A stretch of DNA of 9,105 nucleotides from Actinomycetes bacterium (lineage in GTDB: Bacteria > Actinomycetota > Acidimicrobiia > Acidimicrobiales > UBA8190): assembly GCA_021798135.1 (NCBI GenBank), contig JAJZYI010000127.1, positions 1 through 9,105 of the forward strand, read 5' to 3'. Positions 1 to 5,962 of this stretch are shown here, one piece after another. The position numbers and the translations under genes are program-made. Below the pieces are notes generated by a model, which saw only the letters and a list, made by a program, of their open reading frames with translations, ran no database searches and was not told the DNA's origin. Each line of letters opens with the position of its first letter. Positions within the stretch are counted from its first letter, which is position 1.

Positions 1-1228
1 CTGCCGTCCCCTGCCCGAGCGTGGCGGCCAGCGCCTCGTCGAGCAGCTGCACGGCCTCGTCGATCTCCTCGTCCGTGACGGTCAGCGGCGGTGCCAGCCG
101 CAGCGTGTCCGGCCTGGGCGCGTTCAGGACCAGGCCCCGCTCGAGCACGGCCGCGCACGCGGCGCCGGCGACCGGCTCGGCCAGCACCGCACCGAGGAGC
201 AGGCCGGCACCGCGCACGCCGGTGATCCCGGGCAGCGCCGCCAGCGCTGCGGCGAGGCGCGCGCCGGCTCGTGCCGCCAGCGAGGGCGCGTCGATCTCCA
301 GCATCACCTGCAGGGTCGCGCGCGCTGCCGCCGCCGCCAGCGGCTGGCCGCCGAAGGTCGAGCCGTGGTCACCGGGCCCGAAGGCCGCGGCCACCTCCGA
401 GCGTGCCCAGCAGGCGCCGATCGGCACGCCGTTGCCCAGCGCCTTCGCCATCGTCACGATGTCGGGCCGCAGGGCCGCGTGCTGGAAGGCGAACCAGCGG
501 CCGGTCCGTGCCAGCCCCGTCTGGACCTCGTCGACGACCAGCAGGGCGCCGCGCTCGTCGCACAGGCGCCGCGCGCCGGCGAGGAAGTCGGACGACGGCA
601 CGATCACGCCGGACTCCCCCTGGATGGGCTCCAGGAGCACGGCGGCCACGTCCGCACCCGCCAGGGCACCCTCCAGTGCGCCCAGGTCGTCGTAGGGCAC
701 GTGGGCGAACCCCGCTGGCAGCGGGCGGAACGGCTCGTGCTTGGCGGGCTGTCCCGTCGCCGTCAGCGTCGCCAGGGTGCGCCCGTGGAACGAGTCCCAG
801 GCGCTCACCACCACGTACCGGCCCGGCCCGGCCCACCGCCGGGCCAGCTTGATGGCGCACTCGTTCGCCTCGGCTCCGGAGTTGGCGAAGAACACCTGGC
901 CGCCGGCCCGGCTCCCGTCGCCGACCAGCGTGTCGATCATCACCGCCACCTCGGGCCCGACGGTGGTGCCGAACAGGTTGGAGACGTGCAGCAGGGTGCG
1001 GGCCTGCTCGGCCAGCGCCTCGGCGACGCGGGGGTGGGCGTGGCCCAGGGAGGTGACCGCCAGCCCGCCGAGGAAGTCGAGGTAGCGCCGCCCCTCGGTG
1101 TCCCACAGCTCGGTCCCCCGCCCCCGAGCGAACGTCACGGCCGGGTCCGGGTAGGTGTGCATGAGCGCGCTGCGGTCCACCGCCGGCGCTCCCCCCGCAG
1201 GGCCCGGCGCTCCCGCCGGTGCGCTCAC
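1..1228 (-). CDS. argD: Acetylornithine aminotransferase ArgD (3' end cut by window edge)
   Basis: PLP-dependent class III aminotransferase. It converts N-acetylglutamate 5-semialdehyde and glutamate to N2-acetylornithine and 2-oxoglutarate in cytosolic arginine synthesis. Reading from the GTG at 1228, 409 codons are open and no stop is reached before base 1. The usual family length is about 400 residues, so only the last few residues are probably missing. Visible motifs are NSGAEANE (residues 117-124 region), HGR after SAWDSF (148-150), LEPIQGE (199-205), VDEVQTG (232-238), the PLP-lysine motif TMAKALGNG with Lys262, and HGSTFGG (288-294). The start is chosen because its GTG overlaps the argB TGA (GTGA) and follows a GGAGG at 1235-1239 with 6-base spacing. 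An internal ATG at 1162 is a less likely start; the first ~22 residues are Ala/Pro/Gly-rich and poorly conserved in character. It is the fourth gene of the argCJBD operon. Some family members also act as succinyldiaminopimelate aminotransferase, which cannot be excluded. Confidence 0.95.
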   Translation of the reverse strand, partial: MSAPAGAPGPAGGAPAVDRSALMHTYPDPAVTFARGRGTELWDTEGRRYLDFLGGLAVTSLGHAHPRVAEALAEQARTLLHVSNLFGTTVGPEVAVMIDTLVGDGSRAGGQVFFANSGAEANECAIKLARRWAGPGRYVVVSAWDSFHGRTLATLTATGQPAKHEPFRPLPAGFAHVPYDDLGALEGALAGADVAAVLLEPIQGESGVIVPSSDFLAGARRLCDERGALLVVDEVQTGLARTGRWFAFQHAALRPDIVTMAKALGNGVPIGACWARSEVAAAFGPGDHGSTFGGQPLAAAAARATLQVMLEIDAPSLAARAGARLAAALAALPGITGVRGAGLLLGAVLAEPVAGAACAAVLERGLVLNAPRPDTLRLAPPLTVTDEEIDEAVQLLDEALAATLGQGTA

Positions 1229-2244
1229 GGCCGTCCTCCCGGGACCGGGCCCGCAGCGGGTCCCGCGCCGGCGCCCGGCTGCACGCCCGGGCCGGCGGCG
1301 GCGCCCGGGGCCGTGCCGGCACCGGCACGTGCCGCGTCGGCCACCACCATGGTCCCGACCCCGGCATCCGTGAAGATCTCCAGCAACAGGGCGTGGGGGA
1401 CCCGGCCGTCGAGGATGTGGGCCTGGCCCACGCCCGCCCGCACGGCCCGGGCGCACGCCTCGACCTTGGGCACCATCCCCCCGCGCGCCGCGCCCGCGCT
1501 GACCATCGCGTCCAGGCCGTCCGGGTCCGTCACCGCCACCAGGCTGCCGGGGTCGTCGGGATCGGCCCGCAGCCCGGCCACGTCGGTCAGGTACACGAGC
1601 TTGGTCGCCGACAGGGCCTCGGCGATGGCGCCGGCCACGGCGTCCGCGTTGATGTTGTAGGCCTGGCCCGTGGGGCCGGCACCGATGGTGGCCACCACCG
1701 GGATGAGCCCCTGGGCCAGCAGGCGCTGCAGGATCTCCGGCTCGACGACGTCCACGTCGCCCACGAAGCCGAGCGCGCTGTCCCGGGCGCTCGCCTGGAT
1801 GAGCCTGGCGTCCTCGCCCGACAGGCCGACGGCGAGCGCGCCGTGGACGTTCACGGCCGACACGATGTCGCGGTTGACCTTGCCCACCAGCACCATGCGG
1901 GCGATGTCGAGCGTCTCGGCGTCGGTCACCCGCAGGCCGTCGCGGAACTCCGGGGTCTTGCCCAGCCGGGCCATGAGGTCGCCGATCTGCGGGCCGCCGC
2001 CGTGCACCACCACGGGCAGCATCCCGACCGACCGCATGAGGACCACGTCCTCGGCGAACGACGCCAGAGCGGCCGCCTCGGCGCCGGGGCCGCCCTCGGC
2101 CGGGGCGGCGCCGGCCAGCGCGTTCCCGCCGTACTTCACCACGACCACCGCGCCCCAGAACCTGCGGATGTACGGCAGGGCCTCCACCAGCACCGAAGCC
2201 CGCTCCCCGGGATCGCCGCCGCGTGGCCGTGCTGCACCGCTCAC
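1225..2244 (-). CDS. argB: N-acetylglutamate kinase ArgB
   Basis: Amino-acid kinase family enzyme that phosphorylates N-acetyl-L-glutamate with ATP; this is commonly the arginine-feedback-controlled step. The 339-residue product shows KYGGNA (37-42, catalytic Lys37), HGGGPQI (81-87, substrate loop), FRDGLRVTD (100-108), NINAD (197-201) and GMVPKVEAC (256-264). An Ala/Gly-rich insertion at about 44-58 interrupts the N-terminal domain after KYGGNA, and an Ala/Gly/Pro tail from about residue 303 adds some 37 residues, making it longer than the usual ~300. The N-terminal segment before ALPYIRRFWG resembles the helix used for hexamer formation in arginine-sensitive kinases, so feedback inhibition by arginine is plausible (inference). 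The GTG start at 2244 overlaps the argJ stop as GTGA and has no clear Shine-Dalgarno sequence, so translational coupling is likely. Its own TGA overlaps the argD GTG. Confidence 0.95.
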   Translation of the reverse strand: MSGAARPRGGDPGERASVLVEALPYIRRFWGAVVVVKYGGNALAGAAPAEGGPGAEAAALASFAEDVVLMRSVGMLPVVVHGGGPQIGDLMARLGKTPEFRDGLRVTDAETLDIARMVLVGKVNRDIVSAVNVHGALAVGLSGEDARLIQASARDSALGFVGDVDVVEPEILQRLLAQGLIPVVATIGAGPTGQAYNINADAVAGAIAEALSATKLVYLTDVAGLRADPDDPGSLVAVTDPDGLDAMVSAGAARGGMVPKVEACARAVRAGVGQAHILDGRVPHALLLEIFTDAGVGTMVVADAARAGAGTAPGAAAGPGVQPGAGAGPAAGPVPGGRP

Positions 2245-3428
2245 GACGTCGTCCGGTTCTCGTCGATGTAGCCGTACCCCAGGTCGGTGGTCAGCAGGGC
2301 CGCCGTTCCCGCCCCCAGCCCCAGGTCGCAGGCGATCTCCACCGTCCGACCGGCCATGTGGGCGGCCACGGCGGCCTCGTCGTGGGCCGCGGCAATGCCG
2401 CCGCTGCACACCGTGACCCCGCCGTAGGCCACCGCCACCCGGTCGAGGTCGAAGGCCACGCCGGCCGAGCCGAGCTCGCTCACCACCCGGCCCCAGTAGG
2501 GATCGGCGCCGTTGAGCGAGCACTGCACCAGCTGCGACTCCGCCACCCGCCGCGCGGCGCGCTCGGCGTCGGCGTCGCTCGCGGCCCCGGTCACGCGCAC
2601 CACCGCGACCTTGGTCGCCCCCTCGGCGTCGTCCGCCATCATCCGGGCCAGCTGGCTGCAGGCGCCGGCCAGTGCCTCGCCCAGCGCCGCCGGCGCCGGC
2701 CGGACACCCGACCGCCCGCTCGCCAGCACGAGCACCGTGTCGTTGGTCGACGTGCAGCCGTCCACCGTGAGCCGGTTGAACGACCCGGCCACCGCCCTGG
2801 CCAGGGCGCCGTGCAGCACGCCGGGCTCGGCCTCGGCGTCGGTCGTCAGCACCGCCAGCATGGTGGCCATGTTCGGCGCCAGCATGGCGGCGCCCTTGGC
2901 CATGGCCCCCACGCTGAACCCGTCGCCGCTGACCACGACCTCCTTCGGCACGGTGTCGGTCGTCATGATGGCCCGTGCCGCCAGCGCGGCGGCCTGGCGG
3001 TCGCCGGCCCGCTGCGCGACCACCGCCGGCAGGCCGGCGCGCACCGGGCCCATCGGCAACGGGATGCCGATCAGCCCGGTCTGGCACACCAGGACGTGCT
3101 CGGGGCGGGGCTCGGGGGCTCCGGCCGCCAGGCCCGCCGCGACCACCTCGCACATCTCGGCGGCGGCGGCGAGCCCCGCCGAGCCGGTGGCGGCGTTGGC
3201 GTTGCCGCTCGACAGGACGACCGCAGCGGCCCGCCCGCCGGTCACCTGCAGGTGCCGGCGGCTGACCTGCACCGGCGCCGCGGCGGCGAGGTTGGCGGTG
3301 AACACCCCGGCGGCGGGCACAGGGCGCCCGTCGGCGGTGGCGACGAGGGCCAAGTCGGGACCGCCGCCGGCCTTGATGCCGCAGGCGACGCCGCCGGCCA
3401 CGAAGCCTGCTGGATGGTTGACGCTCAC
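2241..3428 (-). CDS. argJ: Glutamate N-acetyltransferase / amino-acid acetyltransferase ArgJ
   Basis: Ornithine acetyltransferase. It moves the acetyl group from N-acetylornithine to glutamate, closing the acetyl cycle, and bifunctional members also make N-acetylglutamate from acetyl-CoA. The 395-residue protein carries the autocleavage and nucleophile motif KGAAMLAPNMATML, in which cleavage is expected between Ala188 and Thr189 and Thr189 becomes the N-terminal nucleophile of the beta chain. TG at 117-118 in VCQTGLIG fits the oxyanion-hole pair of the family. Other family blocks are SSGNANAATG (73-82), MTTDTVPK (155-162), and DGCTSTNDT after the cleavage site. The C-terminus (DENRTTS) matches the family's Asn/Thr/Ser-rich end. 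The GTG at 3428 overlaps the argC TGA as GTGA. No argA-like gene is in view, so a bifunctional ArgJ is plausible, but monofunctional versus bifunctional cannot be read from the sequence. Confidence 0.96.
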   Translation of the reverse strand: MSVNHPAGFVAGGVACGIKAGGGPDLALVATADGRPVPAAGVFTANLAAAAPVQVSRRHLQVTGGRAAAVVLSSGNANAATGSAGLAAAAEMCEVVAAGLAAGAPEPRPEHVLVCQTGLIGIPLPMGPVRAGLPAVVAQRAGDRQAAALAARAIMTTDTVPKEVVVSGDGFSVGAMAKGAAMLAPNMATMLAVLTTDAEAEPGVLHGALARAVAGSFNRLTVDGCTSTNDTVLVLASGRSGVRPAPAALGEALAGACSQLARMMADDAEGATKVAVVRVTGAASDADAERAARRVAESQLVQCSLNGADPYWGRVVSELGSAGVAFDLDRVAVAYGGVTVCSGGIAAAHDEAAVAAHMAGRTVEIACDLGLGAGTAALLTTDLGYGYIDENRTTS

Positions 3429-4438
3429 GGGTACACCCCCACGGCGGTCAGCCCGGCCGCCTCCGGCAGGCCCAGGGCGACGTTGGCGGCCTGCAGGGCC
3501 TGGCCCGCCGCCCCCTTGACCAGGTTGTCGATGGCGCACAGGACGAGCACCCAGCCGGTCCGCTCGTCCACCCGGGCTGCCAGGTGAGCGGCGTTGGACC
3601 CGGCCACGGCCTTGGTCGACGGCGGAGCGTCGCCCACCACGACGAACGGCTCGCCCGCGTAGCGGTCCCGCAGGACGCCGACGACGTCCGCCGTGGCGAG
3701 GCCCGGTGACGCCGCCGGCGCGTAGCAGGTGGCGAGGATGCCGCGGTTCATGGGAGCGAGGTGCGGGGTGAACAGCACCTCCGCACCCGCGGCCTGCTCG
3801 ATCTCGGGCGTGTGGCGGTGCCGGAGCAGCCCGTAGGCGGCGAAGCCCTCGTCCACGGTCGTGAACTGCGTCGCCTGCGCCAGCTTCGTCCCTGCCCCCG
3901 ACACGCCGCTGGCCGCGTCCACGACGATCCCGCTCGTCGCCACCACCCCGGCGTCGACCAGTGGTCGGAGGGCGAGCGCCGCGGCCGTCGGGTAGCAGCC
4001 GGGGGCGGCGATCCTGGTGGCGCCGACGATGCCGTCGCGGAACAGCTCGGGCAGCCCGTAGGCGAAGGTGCCGAGCAGCTGCGGTGCCCGGTGCGGCTCG
4101 CCGTACCACTCGGTGTAGAGCTCGGGGCGGCGCAGGCGGAAGTCCGCCGCCAGGTCCACCAGCGTCCCGACCCGGTCCACCAGGTCGGGGACGAGGTCCT
4201 GCGACGCGCCGTGCGGCAGGCACAGGAACACGAGGTCCAGGCCGTCCACCGCGTCGGCGCTCGTGGCCGTGTAGCGCAGGCCGCCGTAGGCGGCCAGCGA
4301 CGGGTACAGCGCCGCCACTGCCTCGCCAGCGTGACGCTCCGCGGTGACGGCGGCGACGTCGAGGTCGGGGCGCCCGGCACACAGCCGGAGCAGCTCGGAC
4401 CCGGTGAACCCGGATGCACCCACGATCCCGACCTTCAT
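3425..4438 (-). CDS. argC: N-acetyl-gamma-glutamyl-phosphate reductase ArgC
   Basis: NADPH-dependent reductase that turns N-acetylglutamyl-5-phosphate into N-acetylglutamate 5-semialdehyde. The 337-residue protein starts with a Rossmann dinucleotide motif GASGFTGSE (7-15). It has the catalytic cysteine in APGCYPTA (Cys148), the substrate/cofactor block GVSGAGTKL (178-186), HRHTPEI with the likely catalytic His209, and LAPMNRGI (227-234). Length and motif order match the ~340-residue (type 1) ArgC form. The ATG at 4438 is followed directly by the Rossmann strand, so there is no room for a later start. There is no Shine-Dalgarno sequence in front of it; instead a -10 box ends 8 bases upstream, which predicts a leaderless mRNA. 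It is the first gene of the argCJBD operon. It is divergent from the FmdB-type gene across ~250 bases. Confidence 0.97.
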   Translation of the reverse strand: MKVGIVGASGFTGSELLRLCAGRPDLDVAAVTAERHAGEAVAALYPSLAAYGGLRYTATSADAVDGLDLVFLCLPHGASQDLVPDLVDRVGTLVDLAADFRLRRPELYTEWYGEPHRAPQLLGTFAYGLPELFRDGIVGATRIAAPGCYPTAAALALRPLVDAGVVATSGIVVDAASGVSGAGTKLAQATQFTTVDEGFAAYGLLRHRHTPEIEQAAGAEVLFTPHLAPMNRGILATCYAPAASPGLATADVVGVLRDRYAGEPFVVVGDAPPSTKAVAGSNAAHLAARVDERTGWVLVLCAIDNLVKGAAGQALQAANVALGLPEAAGLTAVGVYP

Positions 4439-4440
4439 GA

Positions 4441-4473
4441 CGCATATTTATACTGCTATGCGCATGTACATGC
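4441..4473. promoter_or_regulatory. Candidate ArgR operator (ARG boxes) over the argC promoter
   Basis: Two palindromic elements lie side by side. CGCATA-N10-TATGCG spans 4441-4462 with the -10 box inside it, and the perfect 12-bp palindrome GCATGTACATGC spans 4462-4473 and touches the -35 box. ArgR binds pairs of ~18-bp AT-rich imperfect palindromes at arg promoters in many bacteria, including actinobacteria. Position, base composition and symmetry fit that role; assignment to ArgR is inference. Confidence 0.5.
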
Positions 4474-4475
4474 AA
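4447..4475 (-). promoter_or_regulatory. argC operon promoter, predicted leaderless
   Basis: On the minus strand, TTGCAT (4470-4475) and TATAAA (4447-4452) are separated by exactly 17 bases (4453-4469). The -10 box ends 8 bases before the argC ATG, so transcription should start at or next to that A. No AGGAGG-like sequence precedes the ATG, which agrees with leaderless translation. The -35 match is modest, but the AT-rich stretch stands out sharply from the surrounding GC-rich DNA. Confidence 0.65.
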
Positions 4476-4679
4476 GCCCCCTTCCGGCGGGCCGGGCCGG
4501 CGCGACTGCCCGCTCGGCGGCAGCCACGCGGCACCGGCAGCCGCGCCCGTGACCAGGGCCCCTGCGCACGCAGGCGACCAGCAGCGAGGGCACCGAACCG
4601 CGCAGGCGACCGGCCGCGCAGGCACCGTATCGTGTCGGCAGGGCTCGGACCACCCGGGGTCCGGGCCCGCGCCGAGGAT
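4476..4679. other. Divergent intergenic region between argC and the FmdB-type gene
   Basis: About 200 bases with no convincing gene. An 11-bp direct repeat CGCAGGCGACC occurs at 4569-4579 and 4601-4611, with a related CGCAGGCACC at 4617-4626. A weak -10-like TATCGT at 4628-4633 could serve the FmdB-type gene, but no good -35 stands 16-18 bases before it. Confidence 0.4.
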
Positions 4680-4684
4680 GGAGG
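4680..4684 (+). promoter_or_regulatory. Ribosome binding site of the FmdB-type gene
   Basis: GGAGG with 6-base spacing to the GTG at 4691. It fixes the start of a very short gene and contrasts with the apparently leaderless genes on either side. Confidence 0.75.
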
Positions 4685-4690
4685 ATCCCC

Positions 4691-4918
4691 GTGCCGCTGT
4701 ACGAGTTCCGCTGCCGCTCCTGCGACGCCGTGTTCGAGCGGCGCCTGCCCCACGACGCGCGCCACGACCAGCCCGCCTGCCCTGCCGGCCACACCGACAC
4801 GGTCCGACTGCTGTCGAGCTTCGCCACCACCCGCGCCGCCGCTGCGCCCGTCGCTTCCTGTGGCGCACCCGTGCCCGGCGGTTGCGGCGGTGGCGGCTGC
4901 GGCTGCCACGCCGGCTGA
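4691..4918 (+). CDS. FmdB-type zinc-ribbon small protein
   Basis: A 75-residue protein starting (V/M)PLYEFRCRSCDAVFE, the hallmark opening of the FmdB/CxxC_CxxC_SSSS regulatory-protein family (putative zinc ribbon, cytosolic). The first knuckle is Cys8-x2-Cys11. The second is CPAGH, offering Cys30 and His34 in place of the usual Cys-x2-Cys, so zinc would be bound through a C-C-C-H set if at all. The C-terminal third is the typical Ala-rich linker ending in a Gly/Cys tail with Cys57, Cys65, Cys70, Cys72 and His73. The GTG start is supported by a GGAGG 6 bases upstream. FmdB was named from a regulator of formamidase in Methylophilus; the role of most homologues is unknown, and I do not assign one here. 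The gene stands alone between the arg operon and a separately promoted gene. Confidence 0.85.
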   Translation: MPLYEFRCRSCDAVFERRLPHDARHDQPACPAGHTDTVRLLSSFATTRAAAAPVASCGAPVPGGCGGGGCGCHAG

Positions 4919-4954
4919 CCCTGCAGCCCCGGGGTCCCGGCAAGCGGCACTCTG

Positions 4955-4983
4955 TTGACAGCTTTCATGGTCTCCCATGTAGT
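4955..4983 (+). promoter_or_regulatory. Promoter of the repeat-containing 174-residue gene, predicted leaderless
   Basis: A perfect TTGACA (4955-4960) is followed after 17 bases by TGTAGT (4978-4983), four of six matches to the -10 consensus. The -10 box ends 8 bases before the ATG at 4992, and no Shine-Dalgarno sequence is present between them. A leaderless transcript is therefore predicted, with the same 17/8 spacing as the argC promoter. Confidence 0.65.
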
Positions 4984-4991
4984 CTGGGTCC

Positions 4992-5516
4992 ATGGCGGAA
5001 CCCGGTAGGACCCGGCACGACCTCGCACCGGCAGACGGGGGAAGCCGCGCTCCCCGGCGCCCGCCGACCGACCCCGAAGAGCAGCCCGGTCCGGGGCGGC
5101 AGCCCGGTCCGGGACAGCAGCCCGGTCCGGGACAGCAGCTCGACCCGGGACAGCCGCTCGACCCGGGACAGCCGCTCGACCCGGAGGTGGTGACCGTGCT
5201 CCTCGCGGTGCCGGAGCTGGCCGACCGCTATCTCGCCCTGGCCGAGGCCGCCGACGGGCACCCGGGTGCGGCCGCGGTGTTCGACGAGCTCGCCGACCAC
5301 GTCGCCGTCCTGGCCGGACCCGGCGCCGTGGCGGCACCGGACCTCGACCGGTGCCTCGCCGCTGTCGAGCACGTGGCTGCCACGTCGCCCGATGCCGAGG
5401 AGCTCGTCGGCTGGACCTTCCTGGACGGCCTGCCACCGGCGACCCGCCAGTGGCTCCGCCCGCGGCTCGGCCCTGCGACGGCGGCGCTGCTGGCCGAGCT
5501 CGACGACGACCGCTGA
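4992..5516 (+). CDS. Hypothetical protein with Pro/Gly/Gln/Asp tandem-repeat linker and C-terminal compact domain
   Basis: A 174-residue, probably cytosolic protein with no signal peptide or membrane segment. Residues 1-30 are polar and Pro/Arg-rich. Residues 31-65 are six hexapeptide repeats (three of QPGPG-type, then three of LDPG-type). Residues 66-174 form a leucine- and acid-rich, mostly helical-looking domain with VPELADRY, FDELADHVAVL, WTFLDGLP (141-148) and RLGPATAALL near the end. The pattern, a Pro-Glu-Leu start, a middle FxxLADHV segment and a final LGP motif after a FLxGLP segment, reminds me of a recent Pfam domain of unknown function (DUF7674-like), but this is memory of a pattern and is weak. 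Third positions are strongly G/C, which supports coding. The ATG is chosen from the promoter placement. Function is unknown, and the neighbours do not suggest one. Confidence 0.75.
   Translation: MAEPGRTRHDLAPADGGSRAPRRPPTDPEEQPGPGRQPGPGQQPGPGQQLDPGQPLDPGQPLDPEVVTVLLAVPELADRYLALAEAADGHPGAAAVFDELADHVAVLAGPGAVAAPDLDRCLAAVEHVAATSPDAEELVGWTFLDGLPPATRQWLRPRLGPATAALLAELDDDR
5082..5186 (+). repeat. 18-bp in-frame tandem repeat, six units
   Basis: Units begin at 5082, 5100, 5118, 5136, 5154 and 5172; the last is cut to 15 bases. Units 2 and 3 are identical, unit 1 differs from them at two bases, and units 4-6 form a second subtype (CTCGAC in place of CCCGGT). Each unit is six codons, so length changes keep the frame. 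Near-identity at the DNA level, with repeated GGT and GGA codons, indicates recent slippage or unequal exchange. Confidence 0.9.
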
Positions 5517-5527
5517 CCGGCCGCTGC

Positions 5528-5550
5528 GGTGGCGTCCGGCCGACGCCACC
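5528..5550 (+). terminator. Hairpin after the 174-residue gene, candidate terminator
   Basis: A perfect 9-bp stem (GGTGGCGTC pairing with GACGCCACC) closes a 5-base loop, starting 11 bases after the TGA at 5516. No T-tract follows. Strong GC hairpins without a U-tail are commonly proposed as terminators in high-GC actinobacteria, so the call rests on position and stem strength only. Confidence 0.5.
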
Positions 5551-5926
5551 TGCCCCGCCGCGTGGCGCCGGCCCACGCCGGACGCTGCCCTCTCTGCTGG
5601 CCAACCCCGGAGCTTCCGACGCTTCGCGAGGACGCCACGCCTGTCGTCGGCGTTCCACCTCGGACCGGACGTCACGCGACCGTCCGGCCTGGCGACCACA
5701 GCGATGCAGGAAGGTGCTGGCCCACGCTCGTGGCGCTGACAACGGGCACTCGGGGGATGTGCACGGTCTCCGTGCGCATCTGGGGGGTCGTCCACGTCTT
5801 CCGTGCGGCCGAGCGTGCCGACGATGGCCTCGGTGAGCCACCGATGACGGCCATCCGCCGCTCCACCGTGAGCTCCTTCCGGTAACCCTGAACGGGCTGC
5901 GGGGACAAGGTCGGGTGGATCAACTC
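5551..5926. other. Gene-poor stretch between convergent genes
   Basis: About 375 bases with no recognisable protein. Open frames exist on both strands, but their translations are Arg/Pro-rich and match no family I know. The best candidate, a 64-codon minus-strand frame from a GTG at 5866, has an AAGGAG 6 bases upstream (5873-5878), but its product has no recognisable feature. It lies near the transposase debris to its right and may be decayed sequence. Confidence 0.5.
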
Positions 5927-5948
5927 ACGGGGACCCGGTCAACCCCGT
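5927..5948. terminator. Inverted repeat downstream of the YdeI-type gene, candidate terminator
   Basis: ACGGGG (5927-5932) pairs with CCCCGT (5943-5948) around a 10-base loop. It sits 14 bases beyond the TGA of the minus-strand gene, between convergent genes. The stem is short and lacks a T-tract, so this is weak. Confidence 0.3.
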
Positions 5949-5962
5949 CACCACAGGCGCGC

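Noticed and set aside
365..3587. Long plus-strand open frames opposite the arg genes (for example 365-1660, 1219-2271, 2223-3587)
   Set aside because: They are antisense to four clearly recognised enzymes; their His/Arg/Gly-rich translations match no family and arise from G/C-biased third codon positions.
4569..4626. CGCAGGCGACC direct repeats as a possible operator or iteron
   Set aside because: There are two exact copies and one partial copy in GC-rich DNA with no symmetric spacing to a promoter; chance is an adequate explanation.
2241..4943. A 900-residue minus-strand frame containing ArgJ at its C-terminus
   Set aside because: The first ~505 residues are a shadow of argC and the intergenic region. 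The real ArgJ starts at the GTG at 3428, overlapping the argC stop.
5672..5866. A 64-codon minus-strand ORF from a GTG with AAGGAG 6 bases upstream
   Set aside because: The ribosome site is good, but the translation shows no family, domain or motif. It is noted as the best candidate in that gap and not called.
5529..5885. A 118-codon plus-strand ORF after the repeat-containing gene
   Set aside because: It begins at the hairpin just after the previous stop, has no Shine-Dalgarno, and its product is Arg/Pro-rich without recognisable features.
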